A stretch of 64,000 nucleotides of DNA from positions 706,261 to 770,260 of the forward strand of contig NZ_LYCS01000001.1 in assembly GCF_001659985.1 (NCBI RefSeq). The letters run 5' to 3'. Position 1 is the stretch's first letter. The number at the start of each line of letters is the position of its first letter. This DNA comes from Oceanobacillus sp. Castelsardo. Lineage in GTDB: Bacteria > Bacillota > Bacilli > Bacillales > Amphibacillaceae. Of the stretch, positions 53,372 to 62,979 are shown piece after piece. Position numbers and translations under genes: made by a program. Under the pieces are notes generated by a model. It worked only from the letters and a program-made list of their open reading frames with translations, did no database searches and had not been told where the DNA came from.

Positions 53372-54478
53372 CTACCCCTGAAGAAAGTGTTTCACACAAG
53401 AAATAATATAATTTTGATCTCGAAATGTAAGAGTAGGAGAAATCGGAAGGGCTAAAATTCGTTTAGCTACTTTTTCCGCAACTGGGAAATCACCCAACTT
53501 ATAGTTCAAATAGTCAAACGCTTCCTGTAGGTGAAGTGGTATCGGATAATAGACCGCAGTAGCAATCCCTTTATTATTTAAAAATGAAGCAAGTTCATCC
53601 CTTTTATCTAGTTCAATACAATATTGGTGAAAGGTATGCTCTCGATTATTATGTTTGTCTGGAGTTCTTAAAATGGAAGGTAGATCTTCTGAATACCTTT
53701 TAGCTACTTCTTTTCTTTTGTGCAAAAATATATCCAAAAAGTTAAATTTAACTAATAACACGGCTGCCTGAAATTCATCCATTCTACTATTCATACCAAT
53801 TAAAGAATGATGATACTTTTTCTTACTTCCATGATTTCTAAGTGATTTGATTTTTTCATAAATTTCCTTTTGGTTAGTAACGATGAATCCAGCATCTCCA
53901 AATGCACCTAAATTTTTAGATGGAAAGAAAGAAAAACAACCTACATCGCCTATTGCCCCGACACGCTTCCCGTTATATTCGGTCCCAATAGCTTGGCAGG
54001 CATCCTCAATTACTTTCAAACCATAAGCATCGGCAATGTCCATAATGTCTTTCATATTGGCCGCTTTGCCATAAAGATGGACAACAAGAATAGCTTTGGT
54101 ATTTTTTGTTATTGCTTTTTCAATCTTAGTAGGATCTATATTATATGTTTCTTCATCAATATCTACAAATATAGGCTTGGCGCCTACTTCAGCAATCACT
54201 TCCCCAGTAGCAAAAAAAGTAAGTGGTGTTGTTATAACTTCATCACCAGGACCAATGTCCAACGCTTTTAAAGCTAACAATAAAGCATCTGTACCATTTG
54301 CCGTACCAAGTCCATAAGAAGCCTGCACATAGGATGCAATAATTTTTTCTAGTTGTTCGCCTTTTTCCCCCAATATATATTCTCCGCTATCTAAAACCTC
54401 TGTCATCATTTCTAAAATAGGAGTTCTAATAAGCTTTAATTCTTCTTTTAGATCAATCATTGGTATTTTGTATGACAT
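53372..54478 (-). CDS. DegT/DnrJ-family sugar aminotransferase (WbpE-like)
   Basis: A 368-residue PLP enzyme aminating a UDP-keto-sugar. Motifs: GEYILGEKGEQLE, ANGTDALLLALKAL, EDACQAIGTEYNGKRVGAIGD and FSFFPSKNLGAFGDAG with Schiff-base Lys188; RNHGSKKKYHHSLIGMNSRMDEFQAA closely follows WbpE of Pseudomonas, which acts on UDP-3-keto-GlcNAcA. ATG 54478 follows TAGGGA; higher ATGs overlap that site. Overlaps the end of the dehydrogenase gene by 26 bases, so they are one operon. Confidence 0.85.
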   Translation of the reverse strand: MSYKIPMIDLKEELKLIRTPILEMMTEVLDSGEYILGEKGEQLEKIIASYVQASYGLGTANGTDALLLALKALDIGPGDEVITTPLTFFATGEVIAEVGAKPIFVDIDEETYNIDPTKIEKAITKNTKAILVVHLYGKAANMKDIMDIADAYGLKVIEDACQAIGTEYNGKRVGAIGDVGCFSFFPSKNLGAFGDAGFIVTNQKEIYEKIKSLRNHGSKKKYHHSLIGMNSRMDEFQAAVLLVKFNFLDIFLHKRKEVAKRYSEDLPSILRTPDKHNNREHTFHQYCIELDKRDELASFLNNKGIATAVYYPIPLHLQEAFDYLNYKLGDFPVAEKVAKRILALPISPTLTFRDQNYIISCVKHFLQG

Positions 54479-55769
54479 TTCCATCATTCCCTATTCCTAG
54501 ATACGTAATTCCTAGCTTCGATAATGCATTTTTATCCAGTTTATTACGACCATCGATTATAACTTTACAATTATTAAACAATTTAAAATCTAAATTTTCA
54601 TATTCCTGATGGAAAGCTTGAAGAATGACAACATCAATTTCAGAGACTTCAGATGCATCTATTGACATAGGTTTAATATTGAACTTTTCAATTTCACTAT
54701 TTGAGAACAGTGGATCATTTACAAATGCATTTGCTTTTTTATCTTTCAATTGGTCTATTAACAGTAATGTAGTAGATTTAGTTGTCTCTTTTACATTTTC
54801 TCTGTAGGATAATCCTAAGATAAGAATATTTTTATCCTCTAATTCCCCTATCTCCTTTTCAACTTTTGAAATGGCATAGTTAGCCATATTATCGTTTATT
54901 TGTCTAGAGAGGGGGGTTAGTCCCTGGTCTAATCCTTTATTTATGAAGAAATATGGATAAATCGGTATGCAATGCCCGCCGACACCGATTCCTGGATTAT
55001 GAATATTGGAGTATGGTTGACTATTACTAGCCTTAATAATTTCTGACATTTGAACATTTTGTTTTTCCGCAAACATACTTAGCTCATTGGCAAGTGCAAT
55101 ATTTACATCACGATACACACACTCAGCAACTTTTGAAAACTCAGCGGTTTCTAAGGAACTAACTTCCATTATTTCACACTCTAAAGCCCGTTTATAAAAG
55201 TCTGTAGCGAGCTCAAGACTTTTTCCATCTAGTCCTCCTACTACTTTTGGATAAACTTTTAAATCCTGAATGATTCGGTTTGAATAGACTCTTTCCGGAC
55301 TATATGCTAGATAAAAATCTTCCCCCATACGGTATCCTGAAATTTCTTCTATTTTCTTACCAAATCTATTTTTCGTCGTTCCTGGTGGAAGAGTTGTTTC
55401 AAAAACTACTAGAGAACCACTCTTTATTCCCTTAGCTATTTCCTGTACAGCCAAATCAATATATTGGTAATCTATATGATTCTGATCATCAACTAGTACA
55501 GGAACAATAACTACTATAATATCTGATTGACTAACAGCTTCAGAGGTTTTTACCGTTGCTGAGAGGGTTTGTTTCTTATAAGCATTACTTACAAGTTGTT
55601 CTAAACCCGGTTCATTTTTAATATGTGATTTCCCTTGATTAACCGATTCGACCACTTCTTGATTAATATCTGCTCCAATAACTCTATAAGAATTATTAGC
55701 AAATACTGCGGCTAATGTTAGCCCTATTTTTCCTAGCCCAACAACCGTTACTATTGGCAATGGTTCCAT
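54453..55769 (-). CDS. UDP-N-acetylhexosamine 6-dehydrogenase (WecC/WbpA-like)
   Basis: A 438-residue nucleotide-sugar dehydrogenase that oxidises C6 to a carboxylate with 2 NAD+. N-terminal NAD motif VVGLGKIGL, middle SPERVYSNRI, and catalytic Cys267 in GVGGHCIPIYP; C-terminal NILILGLSYRENVKET. The pattern fits UDP-GlcNAc/UDP-ManNAc dehydrogenases rather than UDP-glucose dehydrogenase (GGxCxPKD), but exact substrate is open. ATG 55769 has GGAGGT 7 bases upstream. It is upstream of the aminotransferase. Confidence 0.85.
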   Translation of the reverse strand: MEPLPIVTVVGLGKIGLTLAAVFANNSYRVIGADINQEVVESVNQGKSHIKNEPGLEQLVSNAYKKQTLSATVKTSEAVSQSDIIVVIVPVLVDDQNHIDYQYIDLAVQEIAKGIKSGSLVVFETTLPPGTTKNRFGKKIEEISGYRMGEDFYLAYSPERVYSNRIIQDLKVYPKVVGGLDGKSLELATDFYKRALECEIMEVSSLETAEFSKVAECVYRDVNIALANELSMFAEKQNVQMSEIIKASNSQPYSNIHNPGIGVGGHCIPIYPYFFINKGLDQGLTPLSRQINDNMANYAISKVEKEIGELEDKNILILGLSYRENVKETTKSTTLLLIDQLKDKKANAFVNDPLFSNSEIEKFNIKPMSIDASEVSEIDVVILQAFHQEYENLDFKLFNNCKVIIDGRNKLDKNALSKLGITYLGIGNDGNVIQNTND

Positions 55770-55905
55770 AGATTGACCTCCTTCATTCATTTTAATTTAT
55801 TATAATATTTATGTTATTAAGTCAATCGGTGAACGGATTGGACTAATGAAATGAATTAGAAAAAATAGGATAAAATCTATTATCTATATTTATGAAAATT
55901 ACTTT

Positions 55906-57132
55906 CTACAAATCTTTTATTAATTTTTCATATATAGCGAAAAGCTTCTTCTCCATTTGTTCCCAACTATATGTTGATTCCATTATTCTTCGCGCATTTA
56001 AACTCATATTTTGGATTTTTCTTTTATTGGAATAAAGCATGAGAAGAGCTTGAAAATAATCCTCGGCGGTTGCATGTAATTTTTTTACAATATGGCCACA
56101 TTGATATCTTTCTACAAATCGTTCTATATCCTTACCTTGATTTGCTAAAATAGGAACACCATTATTTAAATAACTAAAGAACTTATTTGGCATGGCAAAC
56201 CTATGATTTAACGAACTCGTTCCATTTATATCTACCCAACCTAAATCAACATCCTTCATAAAATCAGGAATCAAATCATAATTCACCCAACCAGAAAACT
56301 CTATTTTCTTTTTTAAATGGGTTGGAATATGATAAAAGAATTCTTTATCAGACTCTTTCTTTCCCCCAATAATTCTAATCTTTAAATCAAATTTTTTATT
56401 ACTCAATTCCAACAGCTTTAATAGTTTCGTGTAATTTCCCCTTTTTTTATTTAAAGTACCTTCATAGGCAAGGAGAAGGCCTGAGTGCTTCACATTCTTC
56501 GGTTTATATTTAGAGGTGAGTGGTGGGGAATTATAAATGACTTCTGTCCGGAGATTTGAATTAATAGAATGATACCACGACTGAATTGACGGTGATACGG
56601 TAATTACATAGTCTGTTTCGTTTAACATATTTCTTAACATTTCTTTTTTTATTATTAATTTCTTTTGAGATTGTTTTATTAAAGGATCAGGTTCCAATTC
56701 ATGGCTATCATATATAACTTTACTTTTCTTTCCCTTAATACTTAATGCCCTTTTTACTCGAATAGCAGCATACAATGAATAAAACTCATGTGCATGATAA
56801 ATATCCGCTTTCTGATTAATGGCTAATTGGATTAGGGAATCCGTATAACGAAGCTGACTTTGAGAACTTAAACTATATTGTAGATATTTCAAATACTTTT
56901 CATAATTTATCTGTTCATAGGTAACAACCTTAATCCCTTCATATATAAACGTTTTTGATAGAAAACTTTCCCTAAATACACTACCATCCACATCAAAAAG
57001 AAAACCATTTTTTCTAGGTACAATTATAGTTACATTATATCCTTTTTTCGCCAAGCTTTTCGCTTCTTTCTTATATATACGGGCATCCATAAAAGGATGT
57101 TCAGATACCAAAAAGCAAACATTTTTCCCCAT
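55906..57132 (-). CDS. GT4 glycosyltransferase, copy 1
   Basis: A 408-residue GT-B transferase. N-terminal start KNVCFLVSEHPFMDARIYKKEAKSLAKKGYNVTIIVPR; DIYHAHEFYSLYAAIRVK; C-terminal half AYEGTLNKKRGNY and donor-site region LNHRFAMPNKFFSYLNNGVPILAN. It is a clear paralog of the 59919 gene. Probably adds a sugar at the cytoplasmic face. GAAGGAGG precedes the ATG. It is followed by 116 bases and the dehydrogenase gene. Confidence 0.83.
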   Translation of the reverse strand: MGKNVCFLVSEHPFMDARIYKKEAKSLAKKGYNVTIIVPRKNGFLFDVDGSVFRESFLSKTFIYEGIKVVTYEQINYEKYLKYLQYSLSSQSQLRYTDSLIQLAINQKADIYHAHEFYSLYAAIRVKRALSIKGKKSKVIYDSHELEPDPLIKQSQKKLIIKKEMLRNMLNETDYVITVSPSIQSWYHSINSNLRTEVIYNSPPLTSKYKPKNVKHSGLLLAYEGTLNKKRGNYTKLLKLLELSNKKFDLKIRIIGGKKESDKEFFYHIPTHLKKKIEFSGWVNYDLIPDFMKDVDLGWVDINGTSSLNHRFAMPNKFFSYLNNGVPILANQGKDIERFVERYQCGHIVKKLHATAEDYFQALLMLYSNKRKIQNMSLNARRIMESTYSWEQMEKKLFAIYEKLIKDL

Positions 57133-57310
57133 TTTATTCCTCCTTCAAAAACTATGTTTGGTCCAGATTATATTTTTATTTAAATAGCCTAATAAAATAA
57201 TACGTATTAACAATTTTCTTTTATTATTCATACAAATATAATTAGGTGTGTCAGACTATCTATATATTTTTGTTCTCTATGAACATGCTTTAGTAAAGGT
57301 GGTTTTACAT

Positions 57311-58297
57311 TTGGAAAAAAGATTAAAAATATTAGTTTTGATAAAACAATTTGGGATATATGTAAAGCATCAACCGAAAATGGAAATGATCAAAGAAATA
57401 GAAAAATATGCGGATATTTATTACTGGCATAAAGATGGACATATCAAGGATATAATAAGACAAATAGGAATAACACCGGATTTTATTTTTCATTATGATA
57501 TCGCGTGGAATTATGGTCTAGCACCAAATGTTCAAGGCCTTAATGAAGTAGATATTAAAAAGGGCTGTTTCGTCATAGATTTACATTGGAAACCGGAAGA
57601 AAGAATTAGATACTTTGAAAATGTAGGTATAGATATTATTTTTTCCCCTACAAAACATCCATTTTATAAGGTTTTCCCTCAATACAAAGATAAACACAGT
57701 TGGCTTCCCTGGTCCATTAACCCAGCAATCATGAAAGATTGGAAATTGAAAAAAAGTATCGATTACTTGCTAATGGGATTGGTTTATACAGAACCTAATA
57801 AGAAGAACTTGTTTTCTCTTCCCAAACAAATTCCCCCGAAAGGAAGATATGAATTTCGAGATAAAGTATTAGAAAAAATGATCAACGAGCCAGGATTTGT
57901 TTTTCATCCACATCCCGGGCATCGCGTGAGGCAATCAGATTCCTTATTAGTTAATGAAAAATATGCAAAAGAATTAAATCGTTCTAAAATATTCTTTACT
58001 TGTGGTAGTCGAAGTGATATCGGCGGTGTTGCTGTTCTTAAATTTTTCGAAGCACCTGCATGTAAAACTTTGTTGCTTGCTGAACCAAATGAAGACATAA
58101 AGGATTTAGGATTTATTGATGGTAAAAATTATGTTGCGGCTAACGTTGAAAATGTAGTTGAAAAGTCTAAATATTATTTAGATCATGAGGAATTAAGAAC
58201 AAAAATTACAGAAAATGGATATAAGCTAATTCATAATCATCATACCAATAAACATCGAGCAATAGAATTTATTTCTGAAGTTAAAAAGCTTTTTTAA
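57311..58297 (+). CDS. CgeB-like glycosyltransferase, copy 1
   Basis: A 328-residue protein of the CgeB/spore-maturation glycosyltransferase type: ADIYYWHKDGHIKDIIRQIGITPDFIFHYD; RSKIFFTCGSRSDIGGVAVLKFFEAPACKTLLLAE; GYKLIHNHHTNKHRAIEFI. CgeB of B. subtilis acts in spore crust glycosylation. TTG 57311 has AAAGGTGG 8 bases upstream; the open frame to 57248 above it is AT-rich and unrelated. Paralogous to 62980-63903. Confidence 0.8.
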   Translation: MEKRLKILVLIKQFGIYVKHQPKMEMIKEIEKYADIYYWHKDGHIKDIIRQIGITPDFIFHYDIAWNYGLAPNVQGLNEVDIKKGCFVIDLHWKPEERIRYFENVGIDIIFSPTKHPFYKVFPQYKDKHSWLPWSINPAIMKDWKLKKSIDYLLMGLVYTEPNKKNLFSLPKQIPPKGRYEFRDKVLEKMINEPGFVFHPHPGHRVRQSDSLLVNEKYAKELNRSKIFFTCGSRSDIGGVAVLKFFEAPACKTLLLAEPNEDIKDLGFIDGKNYVAANVENVVEKSKYYLDHEELRTKITENGYKLIHNHHTNKHRAIEFISEVKKLF

Positions 58298-58313
58298 TTT
58301 ATAAAAAGTTTAA

Positions 58314-58354
58314 ATTTCGGCCACAGCCCTATATTCCATGGGCTGTGGCCATTA
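58314..58354 (+). terminator. Hairpin after CgeB-like gene 1
   Basis: GGCCACAGCCC/GGGCTGTGGCC strong stem with a 10-base loop about 20 bases past the stop; the tail is only weakly T-rich. The gap continues to 58602 without other genes. Confidence 0.65.
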
Positions 58355-58602
58355 ACATCTTGAGAATATACCCCTTAAGCTGAAAACAGATTTTTTTAGT
58401 CTACTAACTTTTAGGGGATCATATGAGATTTATTTTCAAGCTATTCTTATTGCCTATTACTGTATTCTCTTGAAAGGATTATATTTAAGCCTCCATTACT
58501 CGCCTAATCTCTAGTTATTACCAGTAATATGCCCTCACCTTACGATTATTTTTGAATAAGATGCAGAAGCAGAAAATACTTTTAGGAGGATCAAAAAGCC
58601 AA

Positions 58603-59883
58603 ATGATAATGCCCAACTTTACTAAGCGTTTAGAAACTATTAGCAATTATCGGTATAAAATAAAATTCATGGACGATGGATATCCCGGAAAGGACTTAGG
58701 GGATGTAGTCACTTGTCATCCAATTTATGGAGTGTACGTAATAAGGGACTATCTGTATCAATTCAAAAAAACAAAAGATACCAAATATCAAATAGCAGCG
58801 ATGAGGGTTGCAAATGCAGCCATTCATAGAATGGAAAATTTCAAAAATACAAAGGTATTTTGGTATAAATCGGACTCCTTTATTAACCCTAAGAATAAAG
58901 ACTATTATTCTGGTTTAACTCAATCCTATTATGCAGAAGTCTTTGCACAGCTTTATGCATCAACAAAAAAAGAAAAATACAAAGAGGCAGCCAAACAGGT
59001 TTTCAGTAGCTTAAAAATTCCGGTTAATAAAGGCGGTGTCTGTCATCATTCCGTTAAGGGGCCAAGCATACAAGAATATCCTATGGAGCCAAATGGTTAT
59101 ATCCTTAATGGATGGTTATCGGCGATTTCTTCCATTAAAAAATACGCTGATATCACAGAAGACAAGGATGCAACTAAATTTTGGAATGAAAATCTAAATA
59201 CACTCTCTAACTTACTTCCTTTATATGATGCACCAGAGTTTGCAAATTCCAGATATACACTGAACGGAAGTACAACTATTAAAATTCAGTCAACCGCTGA
59301 TAATCTGGAGTTACAAGAAATACATTTGAACGTTCCTGGTGAGGGGACATTTGAATTATTGGTTGATTCAAAAAAAGATGATGAACATTATATTGATGCT
59401 AATTCGGTAATTAAAAGGAAACAAAAAGTTTTCACCAAAAATCAATCTGCATTATTCAATGTATCATTAAGCAGATTTTCATATCCTGAAACAAACGAAA
59501 TTATGATTAATTTCATTAGTAAAAATACAGGATTCTTAAATCTCTCTATGATTAAACCAACGTACTCTCCTAAATCGATGAAACCGGGAAAAAGTTTTGT
59601 GTTACTAGATAAAATTCCAATTCAAATAGGAGAAAATTTCATCAAGGTCAAACTGCCATGGCAACATTTAGATGCTCTTGGGACACCGACTACATTTAAA
59701 CAACTTGGAAGCAAATGGCATAATGTTTATCATTTCATCCACATTAACAGACTTGAAGAATTTTATAATATAACAAAAGATAAGCGACTACTAAAATATT
59801 TGAATAAGTGGAAGACATATGTAGATTCATGGAGTAATAATCCTTTATATAACGGATTAGAAACAGTTCCATTTAAGAAGTAA
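58603..59883 (+). CDS. D-glucuronyl C5-epimerase-like protein
   Basis: A protein of about 426 residues with the C-terminal fold of glucuronyl C5-epimerases: YYSGLTQSYYAEVFAQLYAST (about 115-135), EYPMEPNGYILNGWLSAI (about 170-190), and near the end HFIHINRLEEFYNITKDKRLLKYLNKW. Such enzymes invert glucuronic to iduronic acid in polymer chains. No signal peptide is seen, so it may act in the cytoplasm. A ribosome site AGGAGG precedes ATG 58603 by 12 bases; TTG 58552 is an alternative start without one. Confidence 0.75.
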   Translation: MIMPNFTKRLETISNYRYKIKFMDDGYPGKDLGDVVTCHPIYGVYVIRDYLYQFKKTKDTKYQIAAMRVANAAIHRMENFKNTKVFWYKSDSFINPKNKDYYSGLTQSYYAEVFAQLYASTKKEKYKEAAKQVFSSLKIPVNKGGVCHHSVKGPSIQEYPMEPNGYILNGWLSAISSIKKYADITEDKDATKFWNENLNTLSNLLPLYDAPEFANSRYTLNGSTTIKIQSTADNLELQEIHLNVPGEGTFELLVDSKKDDEHYIDANSVIKRKQKVFTKNQSALFNVSLSRFSYPETNEIMINFISKNTGFLNLSMIKPTYSPKSMKPGKSFVLLDKIPIQIGENFIKVKLPWQHLDALGTPTTFKQLGSKWHNVYHFIHINRLEEFYNITKDKRLLKYLNKWKTYVDSWSNNPLYNGLETVPFKK

Positions 59884-59918
59884 CTTGCTTTAACAGTATT
59901 AAATGAAGGAGGATAAAA

Positions 59919-61172
59919 ATGAAAAAGAAAATATGTATGTTAGTACACACTCATTCTTTTTTAGATTCTAGAATATTTAAAAAGGAAGCGAAAACGTTAC
60001 AGAAAAATGGTTATGATGTAACAATGATTGTACCGAGAGTAAAAGATAAATTATTTGATATTGACAAATCCCCTTTTAATGATCGTTTCTTACAATCTAG
60101 CTTTGTACATGAAGGCATAAAAATAGTTACCTATAAAATAGAATCTTTTAAACCCTCCCCGATAGAAATGCAGAATCATATCGATTACGGTAACCATATA
60201 AAATTTGATAACCCACTAACACAACTTGGATTGGAAGAAAAAGCAGATATTTATCATGCTCATGAATTAGGTTCCTTATATGCAGGTATTGGCATCAAGA
60301 GAAAGATGAAACATTTACACAACAAAGACGTAAAATTAATTTATGATAGTCACGACTTAATCCCAGATCCACTAGATAATAAAACCAAAACCATTTCAAA
60401 AAAAAATAAAACAGCAATGTTAAAGTTATTAAATACAATGATTAAAGAAATTGATCAACTTATAACTGTATCTCACTCTATAAAATCCTGGTATCTTTCA
60501 AAAAACCCCTTACTTCCGGTTGAAATTATTTACAATTCTCCTCCCCTAGACCAAACCTATAAACCTAAGGACTATAAAGGAAATAAACTAACCGTATGTT
60601 ATGAAGGTCATATAGCCGATAACAAAAAAGGAAGCAGAGATAAAATATTTAAAATCACTAATATTTGTTCAAAACAAACCGACTTTAACTTCAAAATTAT
60701 TGGTGGTGTATTGCATGGACACTCCTTAACCGTTCCAGATAACATTAAGAAACATGTAGAGTTAACAGGCTGGGTTGATTATCATTCTATTTCAAAACAT
60801 ATGAAAGATGTTGATATCGGTTGGATTGATTTTGATGATTTATCCCAATCACTTAATCGCTCTTATGCATTACCTAATAAATTTTTTAGTTATTTAAACA
60901 GTGGGATCCCTGTAGTTGTTAATAAATGTCATGAAATGGAAGAATTTATACGAACACATAAATGTGGGCTTGTTATCAATAAACCGAAAGCAACAGCACA
61001 AGACTATGCAAGGGCATTTCTGTATTTAAATAAAAATAGGGAAAAACTAATACAAATGAGTGTAAACGCAAGAAAAGTAATGGATAGATTATATAGCTGG
61101 GAACATATGGAGAGGCGGTTATTAAATGTTTATGAATCGTTAATAAATGGTAATAGCCCGTTTATTTTATAA
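59919..61172 (+). CDS. GT4 glycosyltransferase, copy 2
   Basis: A 417-residue GT-B transferase paralogous to 55906-57132: ICMLVHTHSFLDSRIFKKEAKTLQKNGYDVTMIVPR, YDSHDLIPDPLD, TVSHSIKSWYL, YEGHIADNKKG and ALPNKFFSYLNSGIPVVVN. AAGGAGGAT precedes the ATG. It lies 35 bases after the epimerase gene, so probably co-transcribed with it. Confidence 0.83.
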   Translation: MKKKICMLVHTHSFLDSRIFKKEAKTLQKNGYDVTMIVPRVKDKLFDIDKSPFNDRFLQSSFVHEGIKIVTYKIESFKPSPIEMQNHIDYGNHIKFDNPLTQLGLEEKADIYHAHELGSLYAGIGIKRKMKHLHNKDVKLIYDSHDLIPDPLDNKTKTISKKNKTAMLKLLNTMIKEIDQLITVSHSIKSWYLSKNPLLPVEIIYNSPPLDQTYKPKDYKGNKLTVCYEGHIADNKKGSRDKIFKITNICSKQTDFNFKIIGGVLHGHSLTVPDNIKKHVELTGWVDYHSISKHMKDVDIGWIDFDDLSQSLNRSYALPNKFFSYLNSGIPVVVNKCHEMEEFIRTHKCGLVINKPKATAQDYARAFLYLNKNREKLIQMSVNARKVMDRLYSWEHMERRLLNVYESLINGNSPFIL

Positions 61173-61193
61173 GTAATATTAGTGGGAGACTTT

Positions 61194-62264
61194 TTACCTC
61201 CCACTAATTATCTTATAAATTTTTCCCGATGTTTTTCCATCTCCAAATAACATTGGATAGGAATTTGGCTCCTTTTTATCAGATATCTCTTTTAAAATTT
61301 TCTGTTGATCAGCACCAACAATACTATTCCATTTAGCTTCAACTGTTTCAATCCATTCCGTTTCATCCCTTAATGTGATACAAGGCACCCGAAGCATATA
61401 CGCTTCTTTTTGCACTCCACCAGAATCAGTTAAAATTATCTTTGCTTCACTTTCTAACGTAAGCATATCAAAATAATCCAAAGGCGTAATAGTATGAATA
61501 TGAGCGGCTGAAATAATGGATCCCAAACCCCAATGCTCTATTTTTTTCTTTGTTCTTGGGTGCAATGGAAGTACTACCGGCCTATCCAATTGGGAAAGTA
61601 CCGTTAGCAATGTTTTAAGTCTATCCATTCTATCGGTATTCTCAGCTCGATGAATTGTAACCAGGTAATAATCCTTTTTAACAAGATTCAATCTTGTTAA
61701 GATGGTAGAATGTTTTATAGCTTCATACTTATAATGAAGAACCGCATCATACATAATATCTCCCGTTATAAAAACGTTCTCCTTTATCCCTTCCCTACGC
61801 AAATTATTAAGAGCACTCTTCGTTGGGCAAAATAACCAAGTAGAAAGATGATCCGTTAAAAGTCGGTTAATCTCCTCTGGCATTTTTTTATTAAAGCTAC
61901 GTAATCCCGCTTCAACATGAGCAATTGGTATATGCAACTTCGAAGCCGCTAAGCTACCTGCAAGGGTAGAATTGGTATCCCCATAAACAAGAACCATGTC
62001 GGGTTTTTCTTTTAATAAAATGGATTCTATTTCCGATAACATCTTACCAGTTTGTTTCCCGTGAGTGCCAGACCCAATCCCTAAATGATAATCAGGTTTC
62101 GGTATTTTCAACTGTTCAAAAAAGACATCAGACATATCCGCATCATAATGTTGGCCGGTGTGAACTAATATTTCCTTTATATTTGAATCTTTCTCAAATT
62201 CCTTTGATAACATAGATGCTTTAATAAATTGTGGTCGCGCTCCAACTACGGTTAAAATTTTCAC
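61194..62264 (-). CDS. wecB: UDP-N-acetylglucosamine 2-epimerase (non-hydrolysing)
   Basis: A 356-residue epimerase interconverting UDP-GlcNAc and UDP-ManNAc (or the diacetamido-uronate analogue, as in WbpI). Motifs: VVGARPQFIKASMLS, LVHTGQHYDADMSDVFF, YGDTNSTLAGSLAA, HVEAGLRSFNKKMPEEINR, LPLHPRTKKK and LTDSGGVQKEAYML. GTG 62264 follows AGGGGAG at 8 bases. The gene lies just 23 bases after the acetyltransferase gene, same strand. Confidence 0.92.
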   Translation of the reverse strand: MKILTVVGARPQFIKASMLSKEFEKDSNIKEILVHTGQHYDADMSDVFFEQLKIPKPDYHLGIGSGTHGKQTGKMLSEIESILLKEKPDMVLVYGDTNSTLAGSLAASKLHIPIAHVEAGLRSFNKKMPEEINRLLTDHLSTWLFCPTKSALNNLRREGIKENVFITGDIMYDAVLHYKYEAIKHSTILTRLNLVKKDYYLVTIHRAENTDRMDRLKTLLTVLSQLDRPVVLPLHPRTKKKIEHWGLGSIISAAHIHTITPLDYFDMLTLESEAKIILTDSGGVQKEAYMLRVPCITLRDETEWIETVEAKWNSIVGADQQKILKEISDKKEPNSYPMLFGDGKTSGKIYKIISGR

Positions 62265-62287
62265 AATAATGACTCCCCTTCTAAGCT

Positions 62288-62968
62288 TTAGGAATTAATC
62301 TTTCGAGCAGGAACCCCAACAGCAGTAATATTTTCTTCTAAGTCTTTGGTAACGACGGAACCGGCACCTACTATTGTGTTTCTACCAATTTTGATTCCCG
62401 GGAGTAGTGAAGCATTATTTCCAATTTTTGCTCCCTTTTCGATATATGCCCCTTTTAAGGAGTATGGTTTAATCCCCATATATTTATCATTTGACATCGA
62501 TACACAAGGTCCGATAAAAACATCATCCTCAAGTGTCGTATCTCCAGTAACATATGCAAGTGTTTGAATGGTACAGTTCTTCCCTATTTTTGAGTTCAAT
62601 TCAACGATTGCCGCTCTTCCAACAACGGTTGCTTCTCCTATTGAAACATTCTCTCTAATACTTGCATGATCACCAATAAATACGTCGTTATCAATTTGAG
62701 TACTTGAATAAATGGAAACCAAATTTCCAATTCTTGTTCCTGATTCAATGATTAATTGAATATTTCTGTGAGAGACTTTTCTCATTCTTTTATTGACAGC
62801 TGGACTTATACCTAAGACACAGTTGTTTCCAATAACAACATCATCACCAATTATAGTACCTTGTAAAATAGTGGTATGATGACCGATAACGACATTTTCC
62901 CCAATTGTCACACCTTCTTCAATAACAACATGATTTTCTAATTTTACACTTTCCGGAATGCTGGACAA
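62288..62968 (-). CDS. Hexapeptide-repeat (LbH) acyl/acetyltransferase
   Basis: A 226-residue left-handed beta-helix protein with at least 15 imperfect hexapeptides (IGENVV, IGHHTT, IGDDVV, IGNNCV, and so on) and the acceptor-site region FIGPCVSMSNDKYMG; end VGAGSVVTKDLEENITAVGVPARKI. Similar to WbpD-type N-acetyltransferases acting on the 3-amino group. It may acetylate the product of the WbpE-like enzyme. TTG 62968 has GGGGGG 6 bases upstream. Confidence 0.82.
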   Translation of the reverse strand: MSSIPESVKLENHVVIEEGVTIGENVVIGHHTTILQGTIIGDDVVIGNNCVLGISPAVNKRMRKVSHRNIQLIIESGTRIGNLVSIYSSTQIDNDVFIGDHASIRENVSIGEATVVGRAAIVELNSKIGKNCTIQTLAYVTGDTTLEDDVFIGPCVSMSNDKYMGIKPYSLKGAYIEKGAKIGNNASLLPGIKIGRNTIVGAGSVVTKDLEENITAVGVPARKINS

Positions 62969-62979
62969 TAAAATCCCCC

